Source of the DNA: Lentimicrobiaceae bacterium
Lineage (GTDB): Bacteria; Bacteroidota; Bacteroidia; Bacteroidales; Lentimicrobiaceae
Reading direction: 5' to 3'
NCBI GenBank assembly: GCA_028697695.1
Contig: JAQVEI010000076.1
Location: 1-8,528, forward strand
DNA length: 8,528 nt
Position 1 is the first letter of the stretch; every line of letters begins with the position of its first letter. A program made the position numbers and the translations under genes. The notes below the pieces were generated by a model. That model made no database searches. It was not told the origin of the DNA and was given only the letters and a program-made list of their open reading frames with translations. Below are positions 1 to 7,014 of this stretch, in pieces.

Positions 1-450
1 ATCTCCTCGGCCTGTCCGGCTGCCGTGCGGCTGATCTGCCAGCGGTTTCCCAAGCTGATCCCCCACATTTCAAAGGTCAGTGCGCCTTTCGAGATCGTGG
101 CGATCCTGGCCCGCAAAGAGGCTGTGGAGCGGACCGGGCTGCCGCCGGAAAAGATCGGTATCTTCTTCATCACCCCCTGTCCGGCCAAAGTAAGCGCCGG
201 ACGAAACCCTGCCGGACTGGAATCTCCTGTGGTGGACGGTTTTTTTGCGATCTCCGATATTTACAAACGCCTGATCTATGCGATGAAAAACATCGATAAA
301 CCGGAAAAACTGGCGCATTCGGGGTTGATCGGCGTGGGCTGGGCCCACTGCGGAGGAGAGTCCAATGCGGTATTTCAGGGACAGCATCTGGCCGTGGACG
401 GCATCGACAATATCATCGAAGTGCTGGAGGATCTGGAGGATGGTATATGA
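1..450 (+). CDS. [FeFe]-hydrogenase-like large-subunit C-terminal domain protein, fragment broken at both ends
   Basis: The reading frame is open from base 1 (I-S-S-A-C-P-A-A), so the 5' end lies outside the window. Family knowledge: proteins of this type carry N-terminal ferredoxin-like 4Fe-4S clusters followed by an iron-only hydrogenase-like domain, and are common in Clostridia as electron-transfer or redox-sensing proteins rather than proven hydrogenases. Visible here are the SSACPA segment (residues 2-7), matching the first H-cluster cysteine loop, and TPCPAK (58-63), matching the second. The third cysteine loop (ACxGGC-like) should follow shortly after the 'IDNIIEVLEDLED' segment, but the frame stops there. 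The stop overlaps the next ATG (ATGA), but this is probably an accident of the junction and not real translational coupling. GC content is far above that of the rest of the window. Family assignment is fairly sure; the exact role is unknown. Confidence 0.8.
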   Translation: MSSACPAAVRLICQRFPKLIPHISKVSAPFEIVAILARKEAVERTGLPPEKIGIFFITPCPAKVSAGRNPAGLESPVVDGFFAISDIYKRLIYAMKNIDKPEKLAHSGLIGVGWAHCGGESNAVFQGQHLAVDGIDNIIEVLEDLEDGI

Positions 451-452
451 CA
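438..452. other. Probable chimeric junction between two unrelated sequences
   Basis: Within about 15 bases the sequence changes from GC-rich coding for a hydrogenase-like protein to AT-rich coding for a Bacteroidota DUF748 protein. The left gene ends before its expected last cysteine motif, and the right gene begins in the middle of its domain. Two genes truncated at one point, with different base composition on either side, point to a join of DNA from two organisms. The exact breakpoint cannot be set to the base; a few shared bases around the GGTATATG stretch could belong to either side. Confidence 0.75.
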
Positions 453-929
453 ATAGATGGACGCGTAAATCTAATCAAAGAAATTCCGGATGCCGATATA
501 TCTTTCAAACTGGAAAAAGTTGACATGACTGCTTTGAATGATTTTGCACAGGAATATGCTAAACTGGATTTTAAGCAAGGTGAATTTAACTTTTACAGCG
601 AGTTTGCCATTGCCGATGGATACCTCAAAGGGTATCTAAAACCCCTGATGACCAAAGTGGAGCTTATTGAAAAAGAAGAACCCTTTTTAACCAAGGTATG
701 GGAAGGAATTGTAGAATTCTTCGGATTTATCATCAAAAATCAAAAAACAAAAACCCTTGCTACCAAAGTTCCTCTGGAAGGAGATTTGAATAATCCCGAC
801 ACAGAGATATGGCCGGCCATTGGAGCCATCTTCCGCAATGCATGGATTGAAGCATTTAGGCGGACTATAGATGATGAAATCGAATACAAGGATGCCATCA
901 AGGGAGATAAAACCCAAAAGAAAGAGTAA
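447..929 (+). CDS. DUF748 (AsmA-like) protein, C-terminal part only
   Basis: This is the last ~160 residues of a DUF748 protein. In Bacteroidota these are usually several hundred residues long, with an N-terminal membrane anchor and a beta-rich AsmA-like body on the outer side of the inner membrane; their precise function is not settled, though AsmA-like proteins are tied to envelope lipid transport or assembly. Typical features seen are the 'TIDGRVNLIKEIPD' strand pair, the 'GEFNFYSEFAIADGYLKGYLKPL' region (read across residues ~45-67), and the 'VPLEGDLNNPDTEIWPAI' segment (~110-127) before a basic, amphipathic end. No N-terminal anchor is present. The ATG at 447 is therefore most likely an internal Met, or one made by the junction, and not the true start; the real 5' part is missing. 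A terminator follows 37 bases after the stop. Identification as DUF748 is from remembered family pattern. Confidence 0.75.
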   Translation: MTIDGRVNLIKEIPDADISFKLEKVDMTALNDFAQEYAKLDFKQGEFNFYSEFAIADGYLKGYLKPLMTKVELIEKEEPFLTKVWEGIVEFFGFIIKNQKTKTLATKVPLEGDLNNPDTEIWPAIGAIFRNAWIEAFRRTIDDEIEYKDAIKGDKTQKKE

Positions 930-965
930 CCCACAGGATATTCGTAGTTGAAACAGGATGCACAG

Positions 966-1001
966 ACCGGAATGCCATTTTTAGGTGTTCCGGTTTTTTT
1001 T
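966..1001 (+). terminator. Rho-independent terminator after the DUF748 gene
   Basis: The inverted repeat ACCGGAA (966-972) / TTCCGGT (988-994) has a 15-base loop and runs directly into eight T residues (994-1001). It lies 37 bases after the DUF748 stop and between two converging genes. Read on the minus strand, the hairpin is not followed by a T-run, so it should mainly end transcription on the plus strand. Confidence 0.75.
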
Positions 1002-1037
1002 AAAAATGATTTATTAAGGCAGGCTTATGACAGCAAT

Positions 1038-2378
1038 TCATTCTTTGCGCAGTCCGTATTTTTCAATTTTTGCATTTAATGTTGGCCGTGTAATTTTAAG
1101 TACACCCGATGCTTCCACTTTGTTCCAGTTCAAATGGTCGAGTATTTTTTTAATATGTACCTTTTCAATGTCAGCAATAGATCTCAAATCTTGTTCTTTG
1201 GCAGGCATGTAGCGTGATGTTAAAACCAGGCTTTCCTTTTCAAGCACCTCTCCATGGGTCATTATCATGGCCTGCATCAGGGTGTTTTCAAGTTCCCGCA
1301 CATTGCCGGGCCAATCGTGTGCAAGCAATAAATCAATGACACCTTCTCCCAGTTTGGTGATCTTCTTGTTTAATTTTCTGTTTAATTTAAGAATAAGATG
1401 AGAAGTGAGCAGGGGTATGTCATCTTTGCGGTCTTTCAGCGCAGGCAAAGCAATGGTAAATACTTTTAGGCGGTAATAGAGTTCTTCCCTGAACTTCCCA
1501 TTTTTTACCATCTCTTCCAGATCTTTGCTGCTGGCTGCAATGATTCGTGCATTTAGGGGTACGGGATTTTCACAGCCGGGTTTTTCAAATACCAGTTCCT
1601 GCAGTACTCTAAGCAAGCGGGTTTGCATGCTGTCACTGAGTTCTGCAATGTCGTCAAGCAATACGGTACCCTGGCCTGCTTGTTCCAGTTTACCTGTTTT
1701 ACCCGTCTCTGCGCCCTGAAATGCACCCTGACAATACCCGAACATCTCCTGCTCAAAGAATTTTTCATTCAGGGCTGAGCAGTTCACAATTACCATTGGA
1801 TAATCCCTGGTGATGCCGCTGTAGTGAATAAGCCTTGCTATCAGTTCCTTGCCGGTTCCTGTGGCACCGGTTATCAGTATATTTACCCTGTTCAGCGATA
1901 TGCGGCCGATATTTTTGAAAATCTCCCGCATAACTGGCGTTTTACCAACCACCAGATTGTCTGCTATGTTTTTACGATTATCCGCCGATATCTCCTGCTT
2001 CAGGCTGCGTCGTTGATGAGAGATTTCGAGACCACTTCGGATAATGGTTAAAAGCTCGTGCATTTGTATGGGCTTTTCTATAAAATCATAGGCTCCCACC
2101 TGTATGGATCGGATGGTAAGTGCCACATCGCCATGAGCAGTAAGCAGGATGACCGGTAAACCGGGATGGGATTCCTGAAGCTTTATAACCACATCCAAAC
2201 CTGAAATACCCGGCATCTGATAATCGGTAATGACCAAATCGGGATCCTCTTTGTTGATTATCCCAAGCCCCGATTCCCCGTCAGAGGCGGTCATTACCTG
2301 ATACCCGGCTTTGGATAAACTACTGGAAAGAAGAGTGCGAATGATGCTGTCATCGTCAATAACTACAATTTTGTTCAT
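1038..2378 (-). CDS. Sigma-54-dependent response regulator, NtrC/AtoC type, with altered AAA+ motifs
   Basis: The protein has 446 residues in the classic three-domain order. Residues 1-120 are a receiver domain with the acidic pocket D8-D10, phospho-acceptor D52 in 'TDYQMP', T80 and K102, so it should accept phosphate. Residues ~140-380 are a sigma-54-interacting AAA+ domain with Walker A GATGTGKE (171-178), 'FREELYYRL' (297-305) and 'WPGNVRELEN' (356-365). Residues ~400-446 are a Fis-type helix-turn-helix. Two deviations stand out. The sigma-54-contacting GAFTGA loop reads GAFQGA (218-223). Walker B reads VLLDDI (239-244), with Asp where the catalytic Glu normally stands. No histidine kinase lies next to it in this window, so its partner is unknown. 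It is divergent from the lipoprotein gene. The ATG at 2376-2378 is chosen because it begins directly at the first receiver strand (MNKIVVIDDD). Confidence 0.93.
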   Translation of the reverse strand: MNKIVVIDDDSIIRTLLSSSLSKAGYQVMTASDGESGLGIINKEDPDLVITDYQMPGISGLDVVIKLQESHPGLPVILLTAHGDVALTIRSIQVGAYDFIEKPIQMHELLTIIRSGLEISHQRRSLKQEISADNRKNIADNLVVGKTPVMREIFKNIGRISLNRVNILITGATGTGKELIARLIHYSGITRDYPMVIVNCSALNEKFFEQEMFGYCQGAFQGAETGKTGKLEQAGQGTVLLDDIAELSDSMQTRLLRVLQELVFEKPGCENPVPLNARIIAASSKDLEEMVKNGKFREELYYRLKVFTIALPALKDRKDDIPLLTSHLILKLNRKLNKKITKLGEGVIDLLLAHDWPGNVRELENTLMQAMIMTHGEVLEKESLVLTSRYMPAKEQDLRSIADIEKVHIKKILDHLNWNKVEASGVLKITRPTLNAKIEKYGLRKE

Positions 2379-2419
2379 AGCAGCATGTGTATATGTGTGT
2401 TGTTTCTGTCTGCGGCAGT

Positions 2420-2427
2420 CAAAATTA
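2420..2427 (-). promoter_or_regulatory. Candidate -7 promoter element for the response regulator gene
   Basis: On the minus strand this reads TAATTTTG, an exact match to the Bacteroidota -7 consensus TAnnTTTG. It lies 41 bases before the regulator's ATG, giving a leader of roughly 35 bases. A convincing -33 TTG at the usual spacing (about 17-23) is not seen; the nearest TTG is only 12 bases upstream. Confidence 0.4.
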
Positions 2428-2567
2428 AATAAATATTGACAACTTATAATTGTAATTTAAATAATTTCTAAATTTGCTGCAATAAAATGTGCTTTTTGAC
2501 TTTAAAAGCTATGCATGGCCAACTGAACCGGGCTTTAAATCCCTGTCAGTTTTTATACAAAAAGAGA

Positions 2568-2596
2568 AAACCTGCCACACTGTGTGGATTAGGTTT
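2568..2596. promoter_or_regulatory. Dyad symmetry, possible operator or RNA hairpin
   Basis: A perfect 6-base inverted repeat CCACAC-T-GTGTGG lies at 2575-2587. It is flanked by a second matching pair, AAACCT (2568-2573) and AGGTTT (2591-2596), separated from the core by G on the left and ATT on the right. No T-run follows, so it is not a terminator. As DNA it looks like a site for a dimeric regulator; as RNA it would be a 29-base bulged stem. It is ~260 bases before the lipoprotein ATG and ~190 before the regulator ATG. Confidence 0.4.
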
Positions 2597-2754
2597 ATAA
2601 TTCACTTATTACAACTTTGATTATAATTTTTAACTCAATACTTTTAAATAATGAACCTTTGCCTGAATATCCTGTTAAATGAGGCCGTAAATTACAGGCT
2701 TGCTTTAAGGCGGCAGCCAGCATGTCTGTTTTTTATTAATTAAACCGGATAAAC

Positions 2755-2762
2755 TACCTTTG
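2755..2762 (+). promoter_or_regulatory. Candidate -7 promoter element for the lipoprotein gene
   Basis: TACCTTTG matches TAnnTTTG exactly. Transcription would begin around 2768 and give a ~90-base AT-rich leader. The expected -33 position falls in a T-rich stretch (around 2728-2737) without a clean TTG/TTTG, so the match is partial. Confidence 0.45.
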
Positions 2763-2859
2763 GAATGCTTTTTGATGCTATAAACGCTGTTTTGACAGAA
2801 ATAATAAAATTTAAAGCTTAAATCTAACCACTCAAAAAATCAATTAAAACGAAAAAACT

Positions 2860-3768
2860 ATGAAAAAAATTAATTTTTTATTGATGGCACTTCTTATGTC
2901 AACGGCCACGCTGTTTGTTACTTCATGTTCTTCAGATGACGATGATCCAATTGATCCGGGGCCATCACTAACACTTAAAGGGGGTTCAGATTATACCTCT
3001 GACGATAAGACCATTAATGTAGGTGAAACTATTAAATTTGGAGTGATTGGAAACAAAAGCAGTGTATCGGGTAACAAACTAACCCGTTTTAAACTCGACT
3101 TTATCGCCAATAACATACCAGAAAAAATGTTTGATACTACTCTGAATTCAGATTCATTCAACTGGGATGGTACGATGAAATTTACTGGCGTTGGTGAAGG
3201 TAATCTCTCTTTCCAATTGACCGATAAAGGCGGTATGACTACCACCAAGACATTTAAAATAACCATTGAAGATCCCGGATCGGCAATCAATAAATATAAA
3301 GACGTAACCTTTGGTTCATGGAATGATCCTGAAGGTTCTTTCTTCTCAGCGAGCGAAGGATTGCTCTACACTGTAGGACAAACCAAAGCCACTCCTGCCA
3401 ATCAGGCCAAGATTGATTTTATATTCTTCAAAGGAGCTACCAATGGCAATTCCCTGGCTTCGCCTGACAATGCAGATTTACAGACAATTACTACTCTTCA
3501 GGTGAAAAACTGGAGTGTAAAAAATCAAACCAGATTCAACACTACCGATATTTCTGTTTCTCAGTTTGATGCCATTGGAGATTCCTACAATTTCCCTCCA
3601 TTTAACTTAACAGGCACCAAAGATATCATCAATAACCTGGTGGATACCGGAGAAAATGGTCGTGTATTTTTGTTCAAAACCCAGGCTGGTAAACTTGGTT
3701 TGGTAAAGATTGTTGATCTTTACAGCCGTGGCGACCGTGCAAAAGTGGACGTTATCGTTCAGAAGTAA
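2860..3768 (+). CDS. Surface-exposed lipoprotein with Ig/PKD-like fold and a C-terminal domain of unknown function
   Basis: The 302-residue product starts with a lipoprotein signal peptide: MKK, a hydrophobic core (residues 5-19) and the lipobox V-T-S-C with the lipidated Cys at 23. The Cys is followed by SSDDDD; in Bacteroidota an acidic run just after the lipid Cys acts as a lipoprotein export signal toward the cell surface, so outer-leaflet display is likely. Residues ~35-138 resemble a beta-sandwich of Ig/PKD type, ending in 'TFKITIED'. Residues ~145-302 form a second domain ('FGSWNDPEGSFFSA', 'KIDFIFFKGATNGNSLASPD', 'QFDAIGD', 'GLVKIVDL') of a kind I recall recurring in Bacteroidota lipoproteins, without a known function. 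The leader just before the ATG is A-rich with no Shine-Dalgarno, normal for the phylum. The gene is monocistronic: a terminator follows at 3796-3832. Substrate or partner cannot be told. Confidence 0.85.
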   Translation: MKKINFLLMALLMSTATLFVTSCSSDDDDPIDPGPSLTLKGGSDYTSDDKTINVGETIKFGVIGNKSSVSGNKLTRFKLDFIANNIPEKMFDTTLNSDSFNWDGTMKFTGVGEGNLSFQLTDKGGMTTTKTFKITIEDPGSAINKYKDVTFGSWNDPEGSFFSASEGLLYTVGQTKATPANQAKIDFIFFKGATNGNSLASPDNADLQTITTLQVKNWSVKNQTRFNTTDISVSQFDAIGDSYNFPPFNLTGTKDIINNLVDTGENGRVFLFKTQAGKLGLVKIVDLYSRGDRAKVDVIVQK

Positions 3769-3795
3769 TTGAATATCAAATTACCTGATTAATAT

Positions 3796-3832
3796 AAAAA
3801 GCCGTCTCAAAATATTCCTGAGACGGCTTTTT
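3796..3832 (+). terminator. Strong rho-independent terminator after the lipoprotein gene
   Basis: A perfect 9-bp stem, GCCGTCTCA (3801-3809) / TGAGACGGC (3819-3827), has a 9-base loop. It is flanked by A5 on the left and T5 on the right, so the pairing can extend to 14 bp and the structure could work in both directions. It lies 28 bases after the lipoprotein stop. Confidence 0.9.
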
Positions 3833-3958
3833 CTATTCCACTGCTGCGTTTTATCCTGAAGCATCATCCGTGCGCCGTATTGATCAAACAATAATAAATC
3901 AGCGTAATCTTTGGGAAATAATGGAATCAGAAGAATGCGCGTAACCTCTATGCCGTTT

Positions 3959-3987
3959 TTTGATTCCGGGGGAAATGTTTAATTTTG
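3959..3987 (+). promoter_or_regulatory. Bacteroidota-type promoter for the lipid kinase operon
   Basis: A -33 TTTG (3959-3962) and a -7 TAATTTTG (3980-3987, exact TAnnTTTG) are separated by 17 bases, within the usual range. Transcription would begin near 3993, leaving a leader of ~25 bases to the ATG at 4019. It follows the terminator of the previous gene, so it fits as the start of the four-gene unit. This is the best promoter in the window. Confidence 0.6.
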
Positions 3988-4018
3988 CGGGAAATACTTT
4001 ACCAATTGTGCTGATATT

Positions 4019-4918
4019 ATGGTTTCACCGGTTTCTGTTTTACGCATATTGTTTGTTATTAACCCAATTTCCGGTGTAAATCAGGGACGCAAAGCCGGTC
4101 TTGTCGAACGAATTCCGCAAATACTGGATAAACATCGTTTTGATTGGAACATTCACGAAAGTGCTTCGGCTGATGATTTATATGCCACCACCAAAAAGGC
4201 AATAGAGGCCGGGGTGGATATTGTAGTGGCCGTGGGTGGCGATGGCACCGTGAATCGCATTGGCAGAGCGGTAACTGGCAGCCCCGCCATACTTGGCATT
4301 ATTCCGGCAGGCTCGGGCAATGGACTTGCGCACCACCTTGGCATCCCCCTGGATCTGAACCGTGGGCTGGAACTTATCAATCATGTGAAAGTAAAAAAAA
4401 TAGATACCGTTAACATCAACGATGAATTTTTTGTATCCATCGCGGGCGTTGGATTTGATGCACTGGTAGCTCACAAATTTGCCAATGCCGGTCAAAGAGG
4501 ATTTCTCTCCTATTTTCGCATCATCACTACAGAATATCCCGATTATCAACCGGCCAGCTACCGGCTTGAACTTGATGGTAAAATTGTGGAAAGAGAGGCA
4601 TTATTCGTGAGTTTTGCCAATACCGATCAATTTGGTTACAACACGATTATTGCGCCCCACGCCAAAATAGACGATGGCTTTATCGATGTGTGTATCGTAA
4701 AAAAAGTACCTTACATTTACACGCCACAGGTAGTGGGTTTGCTGCTTAGAAAAAAAATTAATCATTCGGAATACGTGGAAATCATCAAAGCACGGGAAGT
4801 TAAACTTACACGTAATCACGAGCGTTTGGTAAACGTGGATGGGGAACCTATGGAATTGGGACAGCAGTTACACATTAAAGTTAACCCCGCCTCGTTGAAC
4901 ATTATTGCGCCGCAATAA
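4019..4918 (+). CDS. Diacylglycerol kinase-family lipid kinase (YegS/DagK_cat type)
   Basis: The 299-residue length is normal for the family. These enzymes use ATP to phosphorylate a lipid hydroxyl (diacylglycerol, sphingoid base or a related lipid) at the cytoplasmic face of the membrane; the true substrate cannot be read from sequence. Motifs: an N-terminal strand plus 'NPISG' (15-19); the nucleotide-binding GGDGTVN (73-79); 'PAGSGNGLAHHLGIP' (96-110); 'AGVGFDA' (142-148); 'HAKIDDGFIDV' (214-224), which holds the acidic catalytic region; and 'NVDGEP' (272-277) near the end. In Bacteroidota, which make sphingolipids, a sphingosine-kinase-like role is as possible as diacylglycerol recycling. 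It is the first gene of a likely operon with the SUI1, glycosyltransferase and MscS genes; the next start is 10 bases after its stop. The start is supported by the promoter just upstream and by a short normal N-terminus. Confidence 0.92.
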   Translation: MVSPVSVLRILFVINPISGVNQGRKAGLVERIPQILDKHRFDWNIHESASADDLYATTKKAIEAGVDIVVAVGGDGTVNRIGRAVTGSPAILGIIPAGSGNGLAHHLGIPLDLNRGLELINHVKVKKIDTVNINDEFFVSIAGVGFDALVAHKFANAGQRGFLSYFRIITTEYPDYQPASYRLELDGKIVEREALFVSFANTDQFGYNTIIAPHAKIDDGFIDVCIVKKVPYIYTPQVVGLLLRKKINHSEYVEIIKAREVKLTRNHERLVNVDGEPMELGQQLHIKVNPASLNIIAPQ

Positions 4919-4928
4919 AAACTGGAAT

Positions 4929-5285
4929 ATGCAGAAGCACATTAATAAAAGCAACAAAGACCGGGATATTGTCTATTCGACAAATCCTGATTTTAGATAT
5001 ATACCCGATGGTAATGAAGCTGAATTGAAAACCCTTCCGCCACAGCAACAGGATCTCAGGATTATGCTCGACCGCAAAATGAAAGGCGGAAAAAAAGCTA
5101 CACTTGTAACTGGGTTTGTGGGCAGTGAGGCCGATTTGTCCCATCTTGCCAAACAGTTGAAAAACCTTTGTGCTGCCGGTGGCTCTGCCGCAGGAGGAGA
5201 AATTCTGATTCAGGGAGATGCAAGGCAGAAAATTATGGAATTTCTGCTAAAGAAGGGTTATAAAGTAAAACTGTCAGGTGGATGA
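4929..5285 (+). CDS. SUI1/eIF1-like translation initiation factor (YciH family)
   Basis: This 118-residue protein has a SUI1 domain in its second half (about residues 50-118): 'KGGKKATLVTGFVG', 'LAKQLKNLCAAGGSA', 'GEILIQGD' and 'KKGYKVKLSGG'. The family is related to eukaryotic eIF1; bacterial YciH is thought to act at the small ribosomal subunit and influence start selection, and is not essential. The N-terminal 'VYSTNPDF' (15-22) is typical of Bacteroidota members. I chose the ATG at 4929, which leaves 10 bases after the lipid kinase stop. An in-frame TTG at 4905 would add eight residues and overlap that gene, which is less likely but not excluded. No Shine-Dalgarno is seen. Its place between two membrane-enzyme genes has no evident functional logic. 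Confidence 0.9.
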   Translation: MQKHINKSNKDRDIVYSTNPDFRYIPDGNEAELKTLPPQQQDLRIMLDRKMKGGKKATLVTGFVGSEADLSHLAKQLKNLCAAGGSAAGGEILIQGDARQKIMEFLLKKGYKVKLSGG

Positions 5286-5384
5286 CAATCCTGTTAAGAA
5301 TCTTTTGAAGCCATTCCGGTATGCACACAGCAAAGGTTCTAAAGACCATTTTGTCATCGGAGAATTAAAATATTTCGATAATGT

Positions 5385-7010
5385 ATGTTTGAACAAGTCC
5401 TTCAGTTTTTCCGTCAGCGTCCCTGGATATTTTATGCGTTTAGTATCGTCATGTTGCTGCCTGCCTTGTTCTGGCATCTGGGATTCCTGCCAATTAATTT
5501 CCCAACAGATGAGCCCACACGTGCCATTGTAGCACTTGAGATGATCATCAGCAACAACTTTATTTCACCCACCATCAACGGCGCATTCTATTACAATAAG
5601 CCACCCTTGTACAACTGGATTATTGCTGCATTCTACAAAATCAGCGGTAATTATTCGGAATTTACCCTGCGCTTGCCGGTAGTAATTTCGCTCTTGCTTT
5701 TTGGGTTTACCATCTTCAGGTTTGTAAAGCGGGAACTGGGCGCGAAACAAGGCTTTATCGTGGCTATGCTGTTTATTACCTCTGGCCGCATATTGTTCTG
5801 GGATTCATTCCTGGGTTTGATTGACATCACTTTCTCATGGCTGGTTTACACTTCGTTTATGTTGATTTATCATTACCATAAGCGAAAGCAGTATCTGGCA
5901 TTGTTTCTCGTGTCCTATTTACTTACCTCTGTTACCTTTTTAATGAAGGGATTGCCTTCACTGGTGTTTCAGGGCATCACACTTCTGGCATTTTTTAGCT
6001 ACAACCGTGAGTTTAAAAAACTGTTTGGCTGGCGGCATTTTGCCGGAATTGGTCTCTTTTTAGTGATTGTAGGTGGTTATTATCTGGTGTATATCCGTTA
6101 CAATTCGCTCGACAATGTATTTACAACGCTTTTTAGCGAATCTGAAAAGAGAACAATTATAAATTATGGGTGGCAAAGGTTTGTTTTACATCTGTTTACC
6201 TTCCCCATAGAAATGTTCTATCATTTCTTCCCCTGGTCTATATTATGGATATTCTTTTTCAGGCGCGATTTCAGAAAAACCCTGCACAACCATCCTTTTC
6301 TGAGGTTCAATTTTATAGTATTTATTTTTAATATTATCATCTATTGGACTTCGCCCGAGTCGTATCCGCGCTATATTTTTATGCTCTTTCCACCGCTTTT
6401 TACCATTTTGGTTTACATGTTTTTTATGGATAGAAGCAAGGCAGGAAAGTATAGCCGGATAGTTGAAAACTTTCTGCTGGGTGTGTTGATTTTGGGCGCA
6501 GTAGCGGCCATTCCTATGCCATTCCTGCGAATAACCGGTTTCGTGGATTATGCTTATTTAAAAGCCGCCATAATGCTGCTAGTCATGGTGACGCTGGCCT
6601 GGTTTTATTTTCACCTGCCAAAGCAGCGCCTGGTTATCTTTGCCGCTGCCATGCTTATGGTGAGGGTGGGCTTCGACTGGTTTATAGTACCCCCGCGCTA
6701 CGATGATTTTCAAATACATAAAATCGGAGCACTCAAGGCTGCTGAGGTTACCGGCCAAGAGCCCCTGCATATCTTTAAGGATTCTGAAACAGAGCATGCT
6801 ACATCGTTTTATATTACGCTGGGTAAAATGCAGTTACTAAAGCATCAGTATGAAGGGTTCAATGCTACCGATTATTACTACCTCGACCCGCGCATGCTGC
6901 CTGACAGCGTTTACCACACGGTATATGATTTTAATCTTTACCGTCACGACCAACCCATAAAAATTGTAAAATTCAGGGCATCGGCCTTAGATGCCATCAA
7001 TAAAAAATAA
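5385..7010 (+). CDS. ArnT/GT39-like integral membrane glycosyltransferase (PMT_2 family)
   Basis: The 541-residue membrane protein has about 11-12 hydrophobic segments up to residue ~435, then a soluble C-terminal domain. Family knowledge: ArnT/PMT-type GT-C enzymes move a sugar from a polyprenyl-phosphate donor to lipid A, protein or another acceptor outside the inner membrane. Supporting motifs are the catalytic-type acidic pair D42-E43 in 'FPTDEPTRA' after the first membrane segment, 'NGAFYYNKPPLYNW' (65-78), 'MKGLPSL' (187-193) and 'PRYIFMLFPPL' (328-338), all of which have counterparts in ArnT. Sugar and acceptor are unknown. There is a 99-base gap after the SUI1 gene with no clear promoter or terminator, so read-through is likely. 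Start: the ATG at 5385 places the first membrane segment at ~13-35; an ATG at 5381 in another frame hits a stop within four codons. The MscS-type gene begins 4 bases after its stop. Confidence 0.88.
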   Translation: MFEQVLQFFRQRPWIFYAFSIVMLLPALFWHLGFLPINFPTDEPTRAIVALEMIISNNFISPTINGAFYYNKPPLYNWIIAAFYKISGNYSEFTLRLPVVISLLLFGFTIFRFVKRELGAKQGFIVAMLFITSGRILFWDSFLGLIDITFSWLVYTSFMLIYHYHKRKQYLALFLVSYLLTSVTFLMKGLPSLVFQGITLLAFFSYNREFKKLFGWRHFAGIGLFLVIVGGYYLVYIRYNSLDNVFTTLFSESEKRTIINYGWQRFVLHLFTFPIEMFYHFFPWSILWIFFFRRDFRKTLHNHPFLRFNFIVFIFNIIIYWTSPESYPRYIFMLFPPLFTILVYMFFMDRSKAGKYSRIVENFLLGVLILGAVAAIPMPFLRITGFVDYAYLKAAIMLLVMVTLAWFYFHLPKQRLVIFAAAMLMVRVGFDWFIVPPRYDDFQIHKIGALKAAEVTGQEPLHIFKDSETEHATSFYITLGKMQLLKHQYEGFNATDYYYLDPRMLPDSVYHTVYDFNLYRHDQPIKIVKFRASALDAINKK

Positions 7011-7014
7011 TGTT

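Larger units (their letters stand above)
2379..2859. other. Divergent intergenic region between the response regulator and the lipoprotein gene
   Basis: About 480 AT-rich bases without a credible ORF. It holds a candidate promoter for each divergent gene (2420-2427 minus, 2755-2762 plus), a dyad symmetry at 2568-2596, and a small weak hairpin GCTTTT (2491-2496) / AAAAGC (2504-2509) with no clear role. I found no tRNA, riboswitch or convincing sigma-54 (-24 GG / -12 GC) site here by eye. The length is generous for two promoters, so a small RNA or several operators could be hidden in it. Confidence 0.6.

Noticed and set aside
70..453. Long minus-strand open frame opposite the hydrogenase-like fragment
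   Set aside because: It is a shadow of the GC-rich plus-strand gene, whose translation carries clear family motifs; the minus-strand product resembles nothing.
2491..2509. Short hairpin GCTTTT/AAAAGC in the divergent spacer as a possible terminator
   Set aside because: The stem is short and AT-rich, and no gene ends nearby on either strand.
2379..2859. Search for a sigma-54 -24/-12 promoter in the spacer beside the NtrC-type regulator
   Set aside because: TGGC-like stretches exist (for example around 2517 and on the minus strand near 2585), but none has TTGC at the required spacing.
4178..4549. 123-residue minus-strand frame inside the lipid kinase gene
   Set aside because: The plus strand encodes a complete lipid kinase with all expected motifs; the antisense product is not recognisable.
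5384..5391. TATGTTTG, an exact match to the -7 consensus TAnnTTTG
   Set aside because: It overlaps the glycosyltransferase start codon, so transcription would begin inside the gene; probably chance.
5278..5532. 84-residue open frame starting at a GTG and covering the SUI1-glycosyltransferase gap
   Set aside because: More than half lies inside the well-supported glycosyltransferase gene in another frame, and the product has no recognisable features.
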